DNA of 64,000 nucleotides from Gloeocapsopsis dulcis (GTDB lineage Bacteria; Cyanobacteriota; Cyanobacteriia; Cyanobacteriales; Chroococcidiopsidaceae): NCBI RefSeq assembly GCF_032163395.1, contig NZ_CP119970.1, positions 1 to 64,000 of the forward strand, read 5' to 3'. Shown piece by piece: positions 26,015 to 35,975 of this stretch (position 1 is its first letter; each line of letters starts with the position of its first letter). The notes under the pieces were generated by a model. It saw only the letters and a program-made list of their open reading frames with translations, ran no database searches and was not told where the DNA came from. The position numbers and the translations under genes were made by a program.

Positions 26015-26944
26015 CTAAATTGCGTTCAGAGGAAGTAGTCTAAGATGAGGGAAGAAAGTTAAAGAACGCAGACGCTCGCTATCAGAACAAAGCTCGACTA
26101 AGCCCTGGCAGAGTACATCCTCAACTTGGCCTAAAGTAGCAAAGACTTGGTTATAAAAGTGATTTTCTCGAACATCTGGGAAGATGTGTTCAACAGGCAT
26201 TAATTCTGGAGTGTGAGCGGGTTGAAAAATTAACCGAATATTTTCAGGAACTTTCAAACCATTAGAGCGATGCCAAGATGCTTTATCTAGTTGTAAAATC
26301 ACAAAATAATCAGCCAACTCTTGAGAAATTTGTGACAAAAATAAATTCATCATTTTAGTATTAGCATAGGGCAAAATTAAGCCTCGTCTTTTGCCTAATT
26401 CTGGTGCAACTGTGGCATAAGCATAAATATGTTGTCTGAAGAGTTGTTTCGGTACAGTTGGTCGTATACCTTGTGGACACCAACAAGCCCAAACCTCCCC
26501 AATCCGACCAAATCTGCCTTCATTTCCTGCCATCAATAATAGAGGTCTGGGATCAGATACTTCTCGTGTTTGATTAATTTTTTCTACTAATTGGGGGAAG
26601 TTTTTTTAAATTCATCAACAGCATTTGAGTCTTTTTTAGGATGAGTTGGTCTTGGTATAATTTTCCGCCATTGATGCCGTTCTAGTAGCCGATAAATTGT
26701 CGTTTTATGGACAAGAAAACTACATTCTTGTTCGTCAGCAAGTTTTATTTGCATTGCGGTTGCCACCTGACCACGACGCGCTTTTTCTTTAAACGGCTCT
26801 ATCAGTTGCTTTTCTTGCTCAAGGCTTAAATAACAATTATGTCTACCCCCCTTCCCCGGCGTTGATAACCCAATTTCTCCCTGACAGTTATATTGCTGAA
26901 TTACTTTTCTGACAAACCTTTTCGATACTCCTACGTGCAAGGCA
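26015..26944 (-). pseudogene. IS630-family transposase, N-terminally truncated, two frames joined at an A7 run
   Basis: The upstream frame includes HVGVSKRFVRKVIQQYNCQG and LLERHQWRKIIPRP (helix-turn-helix region) and stops after DEFKK. At a run of seven A residues the -1 frame reads FPQLVEKINQ and continues GRFGRIGEVWACWCP, ILQLDKASWHRS (second Asp) and HTPELMPVEHIFPDVRE (Glu). Many IS630 elements use an A-run frameshift here, so the split is likely programmed. The start is missing: sequence before about 26944 is the end of the neighbouring IS6 element, so the copy is dead. Confidence 0.78.
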
Positions 26945-27000
26945 ATTGGTTGTGTCGCAAAAACGAGTTGAGGATAGGCAATCCTTTTCAACCATGTTTT

Positions 27001-29459
27001 TTATTGGGCAACTCCGAAAATTTGAGACACGAATTCTATTTGCGCTCGCACATTGGCTTTGTCAATGCCTTGAACCTGCCCTTTACGAATCATATTCATT
27101 GCCTCCATACCTTGCAAAGTTTGTCGTGCCGTGTTGAACGAACCAAATCCTAATCCCGGTTTTGTCAACCGTTTGATGAAGCGGTGGTCTGGTTCGACTT
27201 GGTTGTTTAAATACTTCACCTGCCGCAGTTGGGTCGTTTTAGGTAGTTGTTCATTGGTTTTCAGGTGATCAACAGCAGGTGGATACGCGGCATTTTTATC
27301 GACATTGACAACCCGTGGAGTCGGAGTATGAGTAGCATTGAGTGTTTTACGAAAGAACCGCTCTGCTGACCGTGCATCTCTTTTGGCACACAGCAGAAAG
27401 TCAATTGTGTTACCAAGGGAATCCACTGCCCGATACAGATATTTCTGCTTTCCTTTGACCTTGATATAGGGTTGAGTAGACCGGGGGAGTTTCACCCCCA
27501 GTCCCTCCGAGAACCGGACGTGAACCTCTCAGCTCATCCGGCTCCTATCACTCAAACCAATCGGGAATACTCCAAGGTCCCAAGGTATGAAAAGGTGTGG
27601 GTTAGCTCGTGCTAAACGGTCTAAATACCGCTTTGCCCGTCGCTTATGACGGGAAAGACGTTTGAACTTTCTCCGAACCCACTGAACAAGATACCTACTC
27701 ACATGGTGCCAAATCTGGCGTAGCGCAGAGGGATAGAAGTGCCCATAGTAGTTGAGCCAACCACGTAGAATGGGATTGACCATTCTGGAAAGGTCCTCCA
27801 GGGTCTTGTCGTTCTGGAGTTGGAGATGCCAACTTTGTATCGTCCGGTTGATTTCCTGCGTGGCTGCTGGACTGATGGCTGGCAGAAAGTTAGGATGGAC
27901 GTTGCCACCTCTGTCAACACATCGACGAGGTTGAAACGTGAAGCCGAGAAAGTCGAAGTTGACTACCTCGTGCTCCTCCTGCCGATTCCTGTCCTGGCAA
28001 TAAACGATGCTTGACTTGTCTGGATTAATCTCCAAACCACATTCACGCAATCGTTCAGTTAGTCGCCTCATGGCGTATTCGGCTTGACGACTACGACAAT
28101 GCAACAGCCCATCGTCAGCGTAGCGACAAAACGGAATGCTTGGTATCTCTCTTTTGACCCAAGCATCAAATGCATAGTGCAGAAATAGATTTGCCAATAT
28201 CGGACTGACAACACCCCCTTGAGGAGTGCCTTTATTTCGTTGTGTCAGCGTCCCATCCGGCTCTGGCCGAGGTGCCTTCAACCAACGCTCTACATACAAC
28301 AGAACCCACAATGATGCTTGAGGGCTTTCATCAACAGATGGTGATTGATGTTGTCAAAGAGTCCTCGGATGTCGAACTCGACAACCCAGTCATACTGCCA
28401 GCAACGTTTTCGCGTTACTGCAATCGCATCATGGGCTGAACGTCCCGGTCTGTAACCGGATGAATCTTCGTCAAAAACTGGTTCCAGTATTGGTTCGAGC
28501 ATCATCTTCACTACCGTTTGCGCAATCCTGTCACCCACGGTGGGCACTCCCAGGACTCTCGTACCGCCCTGTTTGTTCGGTATTGGCACGGCTCTCACTG
28601 GTGGTGGGAAATACGTTCCCGAACTCATCCGGTTCCAGATTCGATAAAGATTCCTTTTCAGGTCTCGCTCGAACGCTTCTAGTGATTGTTCATCGACTCC
28701 TGCTGCTCCTCCTTTCGATTTGACTTCTAAATAGGCTTGCCATACCTGCGACTTGGGTATTGCGAATGGTTTTGTTGCGCTCATTGACTCCTCCTGCTGT
28801 GCAGTTGGTCAGATAATTGCAACCAAGTGACCAAGCCCCTTCGCTCCACCACCATTACAGTGGTTTCAACACTACTACGAGCTTGTCCGCCCCTGGGTGA
28901 TGCCTCGATACTATTGGCCTTACAGGGTCTGTGCTTGTACCGTTCTCTTGTCCTCATCACCTCAGGTTCCCGCCAAACTTGTCCTGGGGCAACGAAAACT
29001 CCCTGGTTTTGACACCATCTCCGAATTTCGGCACTTGCACTCGCTGTTCACTTGTGTTCGCTTTCTTGGTCTACACCTGACATCTTCGAGATGCCTTTTC
29101 CATAACGCTCACGACCTTGACTATTCACCAAAGCCGCTTATGGTGGTTTGCAATCTGCTCCTGTAAGCCGATTACGGGAGGCCATACTCCCATCTTTCAC
29201 GCCGCTGTTGCGGCACACTTTCATCTACCCGCCACGAATCGTTAGTAGACTGTAGATGAGGACGAATTCGTTTGTCTAGTTGGGGGGCATATTTCAATAC
29301 CCAACGATTAATTGTCGAATGATCCACCTCAATCCCTCGCTCCGCCATCATCTCTTCTATATCTCGGTAGCTCAAGGCATAACGACTGTACCAACGCACA
29401 TTAAGTAAGATGATTTCAGGTAAAAAGTGTCGCCATTTAAATAGAGAGGGAGTAGACAT
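27001..29459 (-). CDS. IS6-family transposase split by a group II intron
   Basis: Exon 1 (29459-29219) encodes MSTPSLFKWRHFLPEIILLN, ALSYRDIEEMMAERGIEVDH and NDSWRVDE. Exon 2 (27470-27001) encodes YIKVKGKQKYLYRAVDSLGN, NVDKNAAYPPAVD and VEPDHRFIKRLTKPGLGFGS. Splicing at the intron limits given here joins GAT GAA A to CC TAT ATC, restoring the DET(Y)IK catalytic motif seen in the 17.6-kb copy (DETYIEVKGEWK). Both exons are open, so the gene would be functional if the intron splices. Confidence 0.85.
27471..29218 (-). mobile_element. Group II intron with reverse-transcriptase gene
   Basis: The intron begins GTGTGCCGC on the minus strand (GUGYG consensus) at 29218 and ends CTCAAC (AY consensus) at 27471. 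Near the 3' end, GAGCCGGATGAGCTGAGAGG followed by TTCACGTCCGGTTCTCGG folds as domain V, with domain VI after it. The 5' 430 bases hold ribozyme domains I-III. The encoded protein is in domain IV. Confidence 0.88.
27529..28784 (-). pseudogene. ltrA: Group II intron reverse transcriptase/maturase, frameshifted
   Basis: The N-terminal part (28784-28290) has AGVDEQSLEAFERDLKRNLY, RAVPIPNKQGGTRVLGVPTV, SSGYRPGRSAHDAIAV and WVVEFDIRGLFDNINH (RT motifs 0-3). It is followed after a frame change near 28300 by KGTPQGGVVSPILANLFLHY (RT-4), FCRYADDGLLHC (catalytic YADD) and the maturase X region (NPILRGWLNYYGHFYP). The total is about 418 residues with no HNH endonuclease domain. The frameshift between RT-3 and RT-4 should inactivate it, so splicing or mobility would need a related protein in trans. 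Confidence 0.85.
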
Positions 29460-29524
29460 GGCAAAGACGAGCGGCAGTTTTCAGCTTTCCCACCTTATCA
29501 TTTTCCGGTTTTTGCGACACAACC

Positions 29525-29787
29525 GGTCTTTGTCAGCACCTTCGTTAGGCTATCAAATGCGGTTTGCCCAACTTTTGGTTCCAGGCGTGACCAACTTTTC
29601 GCTCAAGTCACTCTTTGGTTAAGACAAGATTATAAAACCCGTGCGGTTTCACTGGATTGCAGTAACGGAAAGCTCCAACTACCCAAATTTCCTTCACCGC
29701 CACCTGCTGTTCTTGCCATGTAGCACGGAAAAAGTTAATGTAACTTTAACTACCTATTAACCATTTCTTAAACAAGCAGTTAGGAAA
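29525..29787 (+). other. Region between IS6 end and DUF3147-like gene
   Basis: Just after the IS end a plus-strand stretch reads LSAPSLGYQMRFAQLLVPG, then VTNFSLKSLFG before a stop, probably the tail of a gene cut by the IS. I do not recognise it. The remainder is AT-rich with no gene visible. Confidence 0.3.
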
Positions 29788-30021
29788 GTGCTCGAACTCA
29801 TCTTTCGATTTCTCGTTGGTGATCTTGTCGTCTTTACCTTTGCCGTCATTAGCGACGTGCTCAAGCCTAAAAGCTTTGCAGGCATCTTTGGAGCCGCACC
29901 ATCGGTTGCTCTAGCAACTCTGGATATCACTTTTGCAACTAAGGGCAGTTCCTATGCTGCTTTGGAAGCGCAGGCAATGTTAGCAGGGGCTGTAGCGCTG
30001 TTCTTCTACAGCTTGCTATAG
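29788..30021 (+). pseudogene. DUF3147-like membrane protein, probably truncated
   Basis: A 77-residue frame with two or three hydrophobic segments (LVGDLVVFTFAVISDVL, SVALATLDITFATKG, AMLAGAVALFFYSLL) and the motif KPKSFAGIFGAAPSVALATL typical of DUF3147 proteins. Family members are usually longer (about 110-120 residues), and the next element begins 20 bases after the stop, so the C-terminus seems lost to the IS630 remnant. Start GTG 29788 has an AGGAAAG purine stretch just upstream. Function is unknown. Confidence 0.55.
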
Positions 30022-30042
30022 CAATCCTAAGTGAGTCGTAAG

Positions 30043-30640
30043 TTAGCCATAGCTGTGTAATTTAGGAAAATCAAACACTCGACCGTCGAGAAATTGCCTA
30101 AACAACTGCTTGAGAGATTTGAAAGATGGACATTGGTAGTAACGTTGTCGAACATAAGTCTTCGCTTGTAGCCAAATGTCTTCTACTGGATTTTGTTCTG
30201 GGGCATTGGGTGCAAAACGAAGGCAATAAAGTTGCCAGTCCGATTCGACTTTGTCTGCATTGACTTGCTCTAAATACTGTTGCATCTGTTCAGAACGATG
30301 ATAACTGGCACCATCCCAAACTACTACCAAGCGTTGTTCGGGACTTTGAGCTTGTAAGTATTGTAGGAACTCAATTGTATGGTCAAAGTTACCTTTGGGA
30401 TAAGCTTTAACTAAAAATTCCCCAGTGTGATAATCCACGGCTCCAAAATATGTTTGCTTATTGCGGTAGTTGGTCATATCGACCTCAATGCGTTCATTGG
30501 TTTTGCCCCAGACGTAACCACATAGGTCTCCCCACAGCAGATGGCATTCATCTAGCATTAGTACTCTTACCTTGCCCTGCTCCACATCCTCCTGATGCTG
30601 CTGCAAGCAGTGGTCGATGACTTTTTTTGAGCGGCTACCG
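30043..30640 (-). pseudogene. IS630-family transposase, C-terminal two-thirds
   Basis: It encodes VRVLMLDECHLLWGDLCGYV (first Asp), QTYFGAVDYHTGEFLVKAYP, RLVVVWDGASYHRSEQMQQY (second Asp) and LRFAPNAPEQNPVEDIWLQA (Glu), then FDFPKLHSYG at the end. The helix-turn-helix N-terminus is replaced by an IS701 fragment. A shorter relative lies at 2735-2945. Confidence 0.8.
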
Positions 30641-30649
30641 CCTCTGCAC

Positions 30650-30997
30650 TATACTTCCTGACAAAGTTGCGTCTCATCCCACTGCGCCCATCCTAACAAA
30701 TGTTGAACTCGGTAAGGATTCGCATCGCCAACTTGTTCAGCGACTTGCCAACCATTTTTTCGTTCTACAGGACTCAGCAGAGCTTGAATATAGTTAAAGG
30801 CAGCTTGACGAGCTTCACAACGAGCAAAATGAGGACTTAGGCGTTGCTGAAACGATTTAAGGATGTTGCTCCATTGGTAAACGGTTTCTAATACGTTACC
30901 TGTTAGAAATAACTGGGAAGGGTCAACCAGGGTCTGAGCCATACTATAGACATCTCATATGAACCCCTTTAGCCTATCTTATCTACAACTGTAATAC
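30650..30997 (-). mobile_element. IS701-family fragment (5' end)
   Basis: The end ATCTACAACTGTAATAC at 30981-30997 and the transposase start [20 protein letters not shown], with [20 protein letters not shown], match the element at 15807-17284. Here codon 70 is CAA, where the other copy has TAG. It stops after 97 codons at the IS630 fragment. Confidence 0.8.
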
Positions 30998-31011
30998 TTT
31001 TGCGTCGCATA

Positions 31012-31520
31012 CTAGCTATCCATCAAGACAGTACCAAACGGTAACTGCTTGCTGTACACGACTCCATCGAGCATTGCTGCTACGTGGTCTAGCTTGCTTT
31101 GTCCATCGCCATCGGGGTCATACAGGCGATAATTAATCACCCACAACTGTCCAGTCTCAGCATTGACATAGACACAACTGACCAGCCCGATGCCTCGGAG
31201 AACACGATGTTCGTTGCCACTGTACTGCCTCCTGGTTAGCTCAATTGAGGTTGAATGCCGCCTATCCAAAACGGTATCGTCGAACAAAAGGTAAGCGCTC
31301 TGCGACAGTTGCAACAGGGGTTTGACGTTGTCCCACAACAACCGTGGCGTCAATTTTTCACTGCGCAGATAGCGGTGATGCGAGCATGGCTGATGCCCTC
31401 TAGATGGTCAGCCAAGTTCGTCACTGTGTAGTTAATAGGACTGCTCAGCAGATACTGGCAATAGTCCAGTTTGGTAAAGCTCATTCCTTTAGTTTAAAAT
31501 TACTTCTGCGTAAGTCCTGT
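31012..31520 (-). mobile_element. IS4/IS701-like fragment (5' end)
   Basis: The terminal repeat ACAGGACTTACGCAGAAGT at about 31502-31520 resembles the end of the nested element at 13239. The transposase begins at 31484 (MSFTKLDYCQYLLSSPINYT), shifts frame near 31355, and continues AYLLFDDTVLDRRHSTSIEL (first Asp) to about 31012, where it is cut at the IS701 fragment. Confidence 0.75.
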
Positions 31521-31883
31521 TTATGAGATAAGGAATGGCGTTGTACGACACTTTGTTGGTTGTGGTGATTCATTTCAATTCAAGTACGTGGTAATTGGTA
31601 AAGGACATTTGACACAAGAGTGGAGATTCTAACTAGCTCAGATTAATTGAAATTTATTTTCACTAATTAAAAAATACCTATCCTTGCGATTGGTTTGAAG
31701 AAAGATGACATTCTCCCATTAGAACTAATTCAAAATCAGGAGAATGCCACTAAACACCTTGTCTTTTTAAGTGGAGGTATCTTGGTATGAATGCTTCGTC
31801 TCCCACATTATTGCCATAAATTCTTAATTAAGGCAAGATATTTAGCATCAGATTAAAAAATCCAATCCAAAGAGGAACTTTCA
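31521..31883 (+). promoter_or_regulatory. Upstream region of the aldolase gene
   Basis: This is 363 AT-rich bases without a gene. A purine-rich AAAGAGGAACT ribosome site lies 8-10 bases before ATG 31884. No operator is obvious. It marks the boundary between the IS-rich zone and the ordinary gene region. Confidence 0.45.
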
Positions 31884-32924
31884 ATGAGTAACTATGCAGT
31901 AGAAATGAAACAAACGGCTCAGGCGATGGTAGCTTCTGGTAAGGGCATCCTCGCAATGGATGAAAGCAATGGCACATGTAACAAGCGGTTTGAAAAACTA
32001 GGCATCCCCGCTACAGAAGAGCGCCGGCGGGCATATCGCGAGTTAATTCTGACGACTCCTGGACTGAGTGAATTTATTAGTGGTGCTATTTTGTACGATG
32101 AGACAATTCGCCAATCAACTCAAGCGGGAGTATCTTTTATTAAGGTAATGCAGGATGCAGGGATGATTCCTGGCATCAAGGTAGATACCGGTGCGAAAGA
32201 TTTAGCAGGACATCCGCATGAGAAAGTCACAGAAGGACTTGATGGATTGCGCGATCGCATTGCAGAGTATTACAAGATGGGTGCTCGCTTTGCTAAATGG
32301 CGTGCAGTTATAACGATTGGAGAGGACATTCCTAGTCGTGCTTGTATTGAAGCTAATGCCCATGCTCTGGCTCGTTACGCTGCTTTGTGCCAAGAGGGAG
32401 GATTAGTACCGATTGTAGAGCCGGAAGTTTTGATTGATGGCGACCATACTATCGAACGCTGCTACGAAGTTACTGATGAAACACTACACGCGGTGTTTGC
32501 GCAGTTATATCGCCAGGGTGTCGCCTACAACCAAATGATTCTTAAGCCGAGTATGGTTATTTCGGGTTTAGCGTGTCCGATTCAAGCACCCGCAGAACAA
32601 GTAGCAGAAATGACAATTCAGTGCTTGCTGAAGAACGTTCGTGTAAACGTGCCTGGTGTCGCTTTTCTCTCTGGTGGACAAAGTCATCAACAGGCGAGTG
32701 AGCATCTCAATATTATGAACGCCAAATACAGATCGCATTGTCCGTGGCAAATTACCTTCTCCTATGCACGCGCTATTCAACAGCCTGCACTGGAAACCTG
32801 GCGTGGTAACGATGCGAATGTAGCTCAGGCACAGCAACAACTACTACATCGAGCCAAGTGTAACAGCGCAGCAAGTTTAGGACAATACCGCGCACAGATG
32901 GAACAACAACTTGCATCAGTGTAA
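31884..32924 (+). CDS. fda: Class I fructose-bisphosphate aldolase
   Basis: A 346-residue protein with the class I signatures: GKGILAMDESNGTCNKRFEK at residues 19-38, GIKVDTGAKDLAGHPHEKVT, ARFAKWRAVITIGEDIPS (catalytic Lys environment), LVPIVEPEVLIDGDHTIERC, and MILKPSMVISG with the Schiff-base lysine near residue 220, then GVAFLSGGQSHQQASEHLN. It cleaves fructose 1,6-bisphosphate to triose phosphates in glycolysis, gluconeogenesis and the Calvin cycle, in the cytosol and without a metal. The length is normal and the start is supported by AGAGGAAC. The gene stands alone and has no obvious link to the biosynthetic cluster downstream. Confidence 0.95.
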   Translation: MSNYAVEMKQTAQAMVASGKGILAMDESNGTCNKRFEKLGIPATEERRRAYRELILTTPGLSEFISGAILYDETIRQSTQAGVSFIKVMQDAGMIPGIKVDTGAKDLAGHPHEKVTEGLDGLRDRIAEYYKMGARFAKWRAVITIGEDIPSRACIEANAHALARYAALCQEGGLVPIVEPEVLIDGDHTIERCYEVTDETLHAVFAQLYRQGVAYNQMILKPSMVISGLACPIQAPAEQVAEMTIQCLLKNVRVNVPGVAFLSGGQSHQQASEHLNIMNAKYRSHCPWQITFSYARAIQQPALETWRGNDANVAQAQQQLLHRAKCNSAASLGQYRAQMEQQLASV

Positions 32925-32929
32925 GAGGC

Positions 32930-32962
32930 AAGGGGTGAGGAGTGAGGAGTGAGGGGTGAGGG
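32930..32962 (+). repeat. Short tandem repeats (GTGAGGA-type heptamers)
   Basis: AGGGGTGAGGAGTGAGGAGT followed by GAGGGGTGAGGG is a run of 7-base units of the short tandemly repeated repetitive type common between cyanobacterial genes. It directly follows the aldolase stop codon. Confidence 0.75.
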
Positions 32963-33028
32963 ATTAGTAGCAAATAGCTAAAGAACAGTTTTGAATTTTG
33001 AGTTTTGAGTTTTGAATTGAAGAAAATA

Positions 33029-33062
33029 ACTCATAACTCAACACTCAACACTCAGAACTCTC
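33029..33062 (+). repeat. Second short tandem repeat (ACTCAAC-type heptamers)
   Basis: AACTCATAACTCAACACTCA then ACACTCAGAACTC is a second 7-base degenerate repeat, close to the complement of the first. Both lie between the aldolase and methyltransferase genes. Confidence 0.7.
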
Positions 33063-33139
33063 TTAAGCTCCTCTGCCCCCCTGCACCGAAGCTCCCCTAC
33101 CTCCTGCCTTTTTCAATACCCGCCACAAAGGAGAGAATA

Positions 33140-34177
33140 ATGAAACTCACTCTCGGTGCTGATAATTTGCTCGAGGCTGCAGTTTTGCAAGCTGGAGTGA
33201 TTCCCCAAGCTGCATTACTACCTGTACTCAGTATGGGCTTGAGCCAAGCAGCGATCGCCGCGATTCGGTTGAATGTGTTTGAGCATCTACATCAACAAAC
33301 AATGACGGTGGCTGAACTTGCCGCAGCAATCAACGCTGATGAATTTGGAGTGCAAGTTCTCTTAGAAAGTTTAGAAGGATTTGGACTGGTGCAGCGCCAG
33401 CACGAACGATATCAACTGACTCAAGACGCGATTCAATACTTCACGGATGCTGGAGATCGCAGTAGAAAAAACTTTGTTTATTTCTTCTTGAGTGATGTCA
33501 GTCGCAATCTCGCACAACTAGAAGATAAAATTCGCACAGGCAAGCAGTCGAACTTTCACTTTGCACCACCTTCATCTGACTGTTGGGCAAATTACCTATC
33601 TTTTCTCGAAACCTATCCGCAGCGATCGCTACCCAAACTGATGAAATGGGCAAAATTTGCGCGTCCTCCACAGCGCCTTCTCGATGTTGCAGGTGGTCCG
33701 GCGCAGTATAGTATTGCCTTTTGTCAAAAATACCCCAACTTGCAAGCCGATATCCTCGAATTGCCACAAACAGTTGAATATGGAACAACTGTCGTTGAAA
33801 AAGTTGGGTTAAGCGATCGCATTCAGTATATAACTGAAAATCTGCTAGAAGACGAATGGGGTAGTAATTATAATGTCGTTTTGCTGTTTAACATTCTGCA
33901 TAACTTGAGTGCAGAACAATGTCAGGTTGCCATCCACAAAGCATTTCAGGCATTACGACCTGATGGAACGCTCCTGAGCCAAGAACCATTCCATCCTGGC
34001 AATACTCGTAAATTAACTGCGTTTGAAGGATTTATCTCGCTTGTCTATTTTGCGATGAGTGGCGCGCGTACCTGGTCAAAATCAACCCTGCAACAATGGC
34101 TCAATCAAGCTAGTTTTATCAAGTTGCGATTTTCGCAACGGCAGATGGTTCTCCTCATCGCTGCTACAAAACCATAG
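33140..34177 (+). CDS. SAM-dependent O-methyltransferase (acetylserotonin/hydroxyneurosporene type)
   Basis: A 345-residue protein. The N-terminal third is a winged-helix dimerisation domain (VLSMGLSQAAIAAIRLNVFE, TMTVAELAAAINADEFGVQV, LLESLEGFGLVQRQHERYQL). The C-terminal part is a Rossmann methyltransferase with PPQRLLDVAGGPAQYSIAFC (SAM motif I), LELPQTVEY, IQYITENLLEDEW and VVLLFNILHNLSAEQCQVAI. ATG 33140 is preceded by AAGGAGAG; the longer frame starting at 33005 lacks a signal and crosses the tandem repeat. The family methylates hydroxyls of small molecules. It lies 2.5 kb upstream of an assembly line that lacks a stand-alone O-methyltransferase, so it could in principle act there, but the ParB-like gene intervenes. 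The substrate is unknown. Confidence 0.85.
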   Translation: MKLTLGADNLLEAAVLQAGVIPQAALLPVLSMGLSQAAIAAIRLNVFEHLHQQTMTVAELAAAINADEFGVQVLLESLEGFGLVQRQHERYQLTQDAIQYFTDAGDRSRKNFVYFFLSDVSRNLAQLEDKIRTGKQSNFHFAPPSSDCWANYLSFLETYPQRSLPKLMKWAKFARPPQRLLDVAGGPAQYSIAFCQKYPNLQADILELPQTVEYGTTVVEKVGLSDRIQYITENLLEDEWGSNYNVVLLFNILHNLSAEQCQVAIHKAFQALRPDGTLLSQEPFHPGNTRKLTAFEGFISLVYFAMSGARTWSKSTLQQWLNQASFIKLRFSQRQMVLLIAATKP

Positions 34178-34793
34178 CGCGTTATGCAATTATCTCTAGC
34201 ATGCTAACACCTGTTAACTATTCCCCTCCTGTTGTCCTCTTCTGATCAATATTACAAACCTAAATTGAGCCGACGTGTCACCATAAAAATTAGTTATCTA
34301 TTGCATAATTTCTCCTTCTTTCTATCTACAAATATCTCAATCTCTGATTTGACTCCTGTGAAAACTGGCTGATTTTTGAGTCAGGCGAATACAAGCCTGA
34401 GCTACATACATGCAGATATTGGCGATTTTTGGAGATTTCTAAGATTAATTGTCGTGATAAATTGAAGGCGAGGCGTTATTCCAGAAACCTCCGAATCCGA
34501 GGAATTCTTATTTTCATCTCATCTGCATAGAATATTGGAAGAGCATTATTTTGCACTCTAATAAATAAAAGAAATAAAAGTGAATAAATAATGACAATCT
34601 TTTGCATCGTGATTAACAAAAAACTGTTAACCTATTGAGAGTATTAGTCAGTTGTAGTGTTCTCCTCTGTTGAGAGTGCGTTGGAAGAGATCGAGTTTTA
34701 TCCTTTTAAACAAATTTGTCTTGAATAGCATCAAAGATAGAAATGAAAATATTTTACATTAGCAATGCTTACAGCAGTAGGAGGTAGCGGGTA
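34178..34793. other. Intergenic region between methyltransferase and ParB-like genes
   Basis: These 616 bases hold no supported gene. One hairpin, TCAGGC-GAATACAA-GCCTGA (34381-34400), may be a terminator remnant for the methyltransferase gene. A strong AGGAGG ribosome site lies at the right edge before ATG 34794. Confidence 0.45.
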
Positions 34794-35975
34794 ATGTCAA
34801 ACATTGAACTCTCTCTCATCCGTACTGATGACGGTACTCAACCCCGTGCTGAGCTTAACTCAGACTTGATTGATGAGTACGCCAAAGCTATGACTGAAGG
34901 GGCAAAGTTTCCCCCTGTGACTGTTTTCTACGACCAACTAAGTTACTGGTTAGCTGATGGGTTTCACCGCTTTGAGGCTGCCAAAAAAATAGGTTCCCAA
35001 ATTATTGACGCAGACATTCAACAGGGAATCTACCGAGATGCAATTCTCTATTCAGTTGGAGCTAATGCCACGCATGGGCTGAGGCGCTCCAATGCTGATA
35101 AGCGCAAAGCTGTGCTGAAATTGCTGAGCGATCCTGAATGGTGCCAATGGAGTAACAGCGAAATTGCTAAGCAATGTGGGGTTGGAGAGTGGTTAGTTCG
35201 CAAACTTAAGGAAGAGCTATCTTCGTGTAACACGAAGATAGACCAGACCTATGCCAGAAAGAGTGGCATTGATGAGAATACTTTGAGAAAGGTGCAGCAA
35301 AGCCTAGTGACTCAAACTCAAGAACGCACAGCTCAGCGCCAAGGTAAAACTTATACTATTAACACCGCTAATATTGGTAGTAGTAGTAGAGGCAGCAAAA
35401 AGGTAGTTTCTACAGAAAAGTCTGTCCCAACCGAAGTAGCTGAAACGAATCTTACTCAGGTAGTTTCGATTCCTCCACCATCAGCACTATCCCTGAAAGA
35501 GCGACCTGACAAGCACGTGGAGGAGCGTCAGATTATGACTGATAGCCTACGGGAGGTAGATGTTGAAGAACATGAAGGTTTGAAGTTGTTACTCAAGCTG
35601 GAGAGCGAGGAACGAGTAGGGTCAGAAGCCGTTAAGACGCTTGAGGGGAAACCAGAATATGAAGCGAGCGAGGATATTCATGGGCTATCTGAAGAAGGTA
35701 TAGAATTAGCAGCTCCACTGCAGCCTGAAGTCAACTATCCTCCAAGAAAAGCGCTAGATAAACACGTCCGCGTCCGCATCATTAATATTAAACGGGAAAA
35801 CCCTCAGCCAGTTGAGGAAGCAGTTCAGATCTTTGAGCTTGCTTTCCCCGGTGTTTGTGTTGAGATTGAGGGTCGTCCGGACATACTAGTTAACCTGTTT
35901 CAACAGATGCAATACAATCCTACATTTGCTGAGGAAGTCCTGCAACAGGCCAGCTTACTTGCTACAAGTGGATAG
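34794..35975 (+). CDS. ParB N-terminal domain protein
   Basis: A 393-residue protein. Residues 1-110 form a ParB/sulfiredoxin-fold domain: IELSLIRTDDGTQPRAELNS, IDEYAKAMTEGAKFPPVTVF, and YWLADGFHRFEAAKKIGSQI with the GxHR-like motif. Next comes a helix-turn-helix (WSNSEIAKQCGVGEWLVRKL). The rest is low-complexity, Ser/Glu-rich, with a short folded C-terminus (VRVRIINIKRENPQPVEEAV). Such proteins occur on cyanobacterial chromosomes and plasmids as sequence-specific DNA binders, and some ParB-fold proteins act as nucleases or CTP switches. AGGAGG precedes the ATG. No ParA is adjacent, so a partition role is unlikely. It is the gene immediately upstream of the assembly line and could be a regulator, but that is speculation. 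Confidence 0.8.
   Translation: MSNIELSLIRTDDGTQPRAELNSDLIDEYAKAMTEGAKFPPVTVFYDQLSYWLADGFHRFEAAKKIGSQIIDADIQQGIYRDAILYSVGANATHGLRRSNADKRKAVLKLLSDPEWCQWSNSEIAKQCGVGEWLVRKLKEELSSCNTKIDQTYARKSGIDENTLRKVQQSLVTQTQERTAQRQGKTYTINTANIGSSSRGSKKVVSTEKSVPTEVAETNLTQVVSIPPPSALSLKERPDKHVEERQIMTDSLREVDVEEHEGLKLLLKLESEERVGSEAVKTLEGKPEYEASEDIHGLSEEGIELAAPLQPEVNYPPRKALDKHVRVRIINIKRENPQPVEEAVQIFELAFPGVCVEIEGRPDILVNLFQQMQYNPTFAEEVLQQASLLATSG

Larger units (their letters stand above)
26948..29524 (-). mobile_element. IS6-family element carrying a group II intron
   Basis: Ends GGTTGTGTCGCAAAAAC (26948-26964) and GTTTTTGCGACACAACC (29508-29524) are perfect inverted repeats. Subtracting the 1748-bp intron leaves 829 bp, close to the 832 bp of other copies. 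No 8-bp target duplication is seen. Confidence 0.88.

Noticed and set aside
32930-33062. Heptamer runs considered as a CRISPR-like array.
   Set aside because: Units are seven bases, contiguous and without spacers; this is the common cyanobacterial short tandem repeat type.
34794-35975. ParB-domain protein considered a plasmid partition marker.
   Set aside because: No ParA gene or parS-like repeat is nearby, and neighbouring genes are chromosomal in type.
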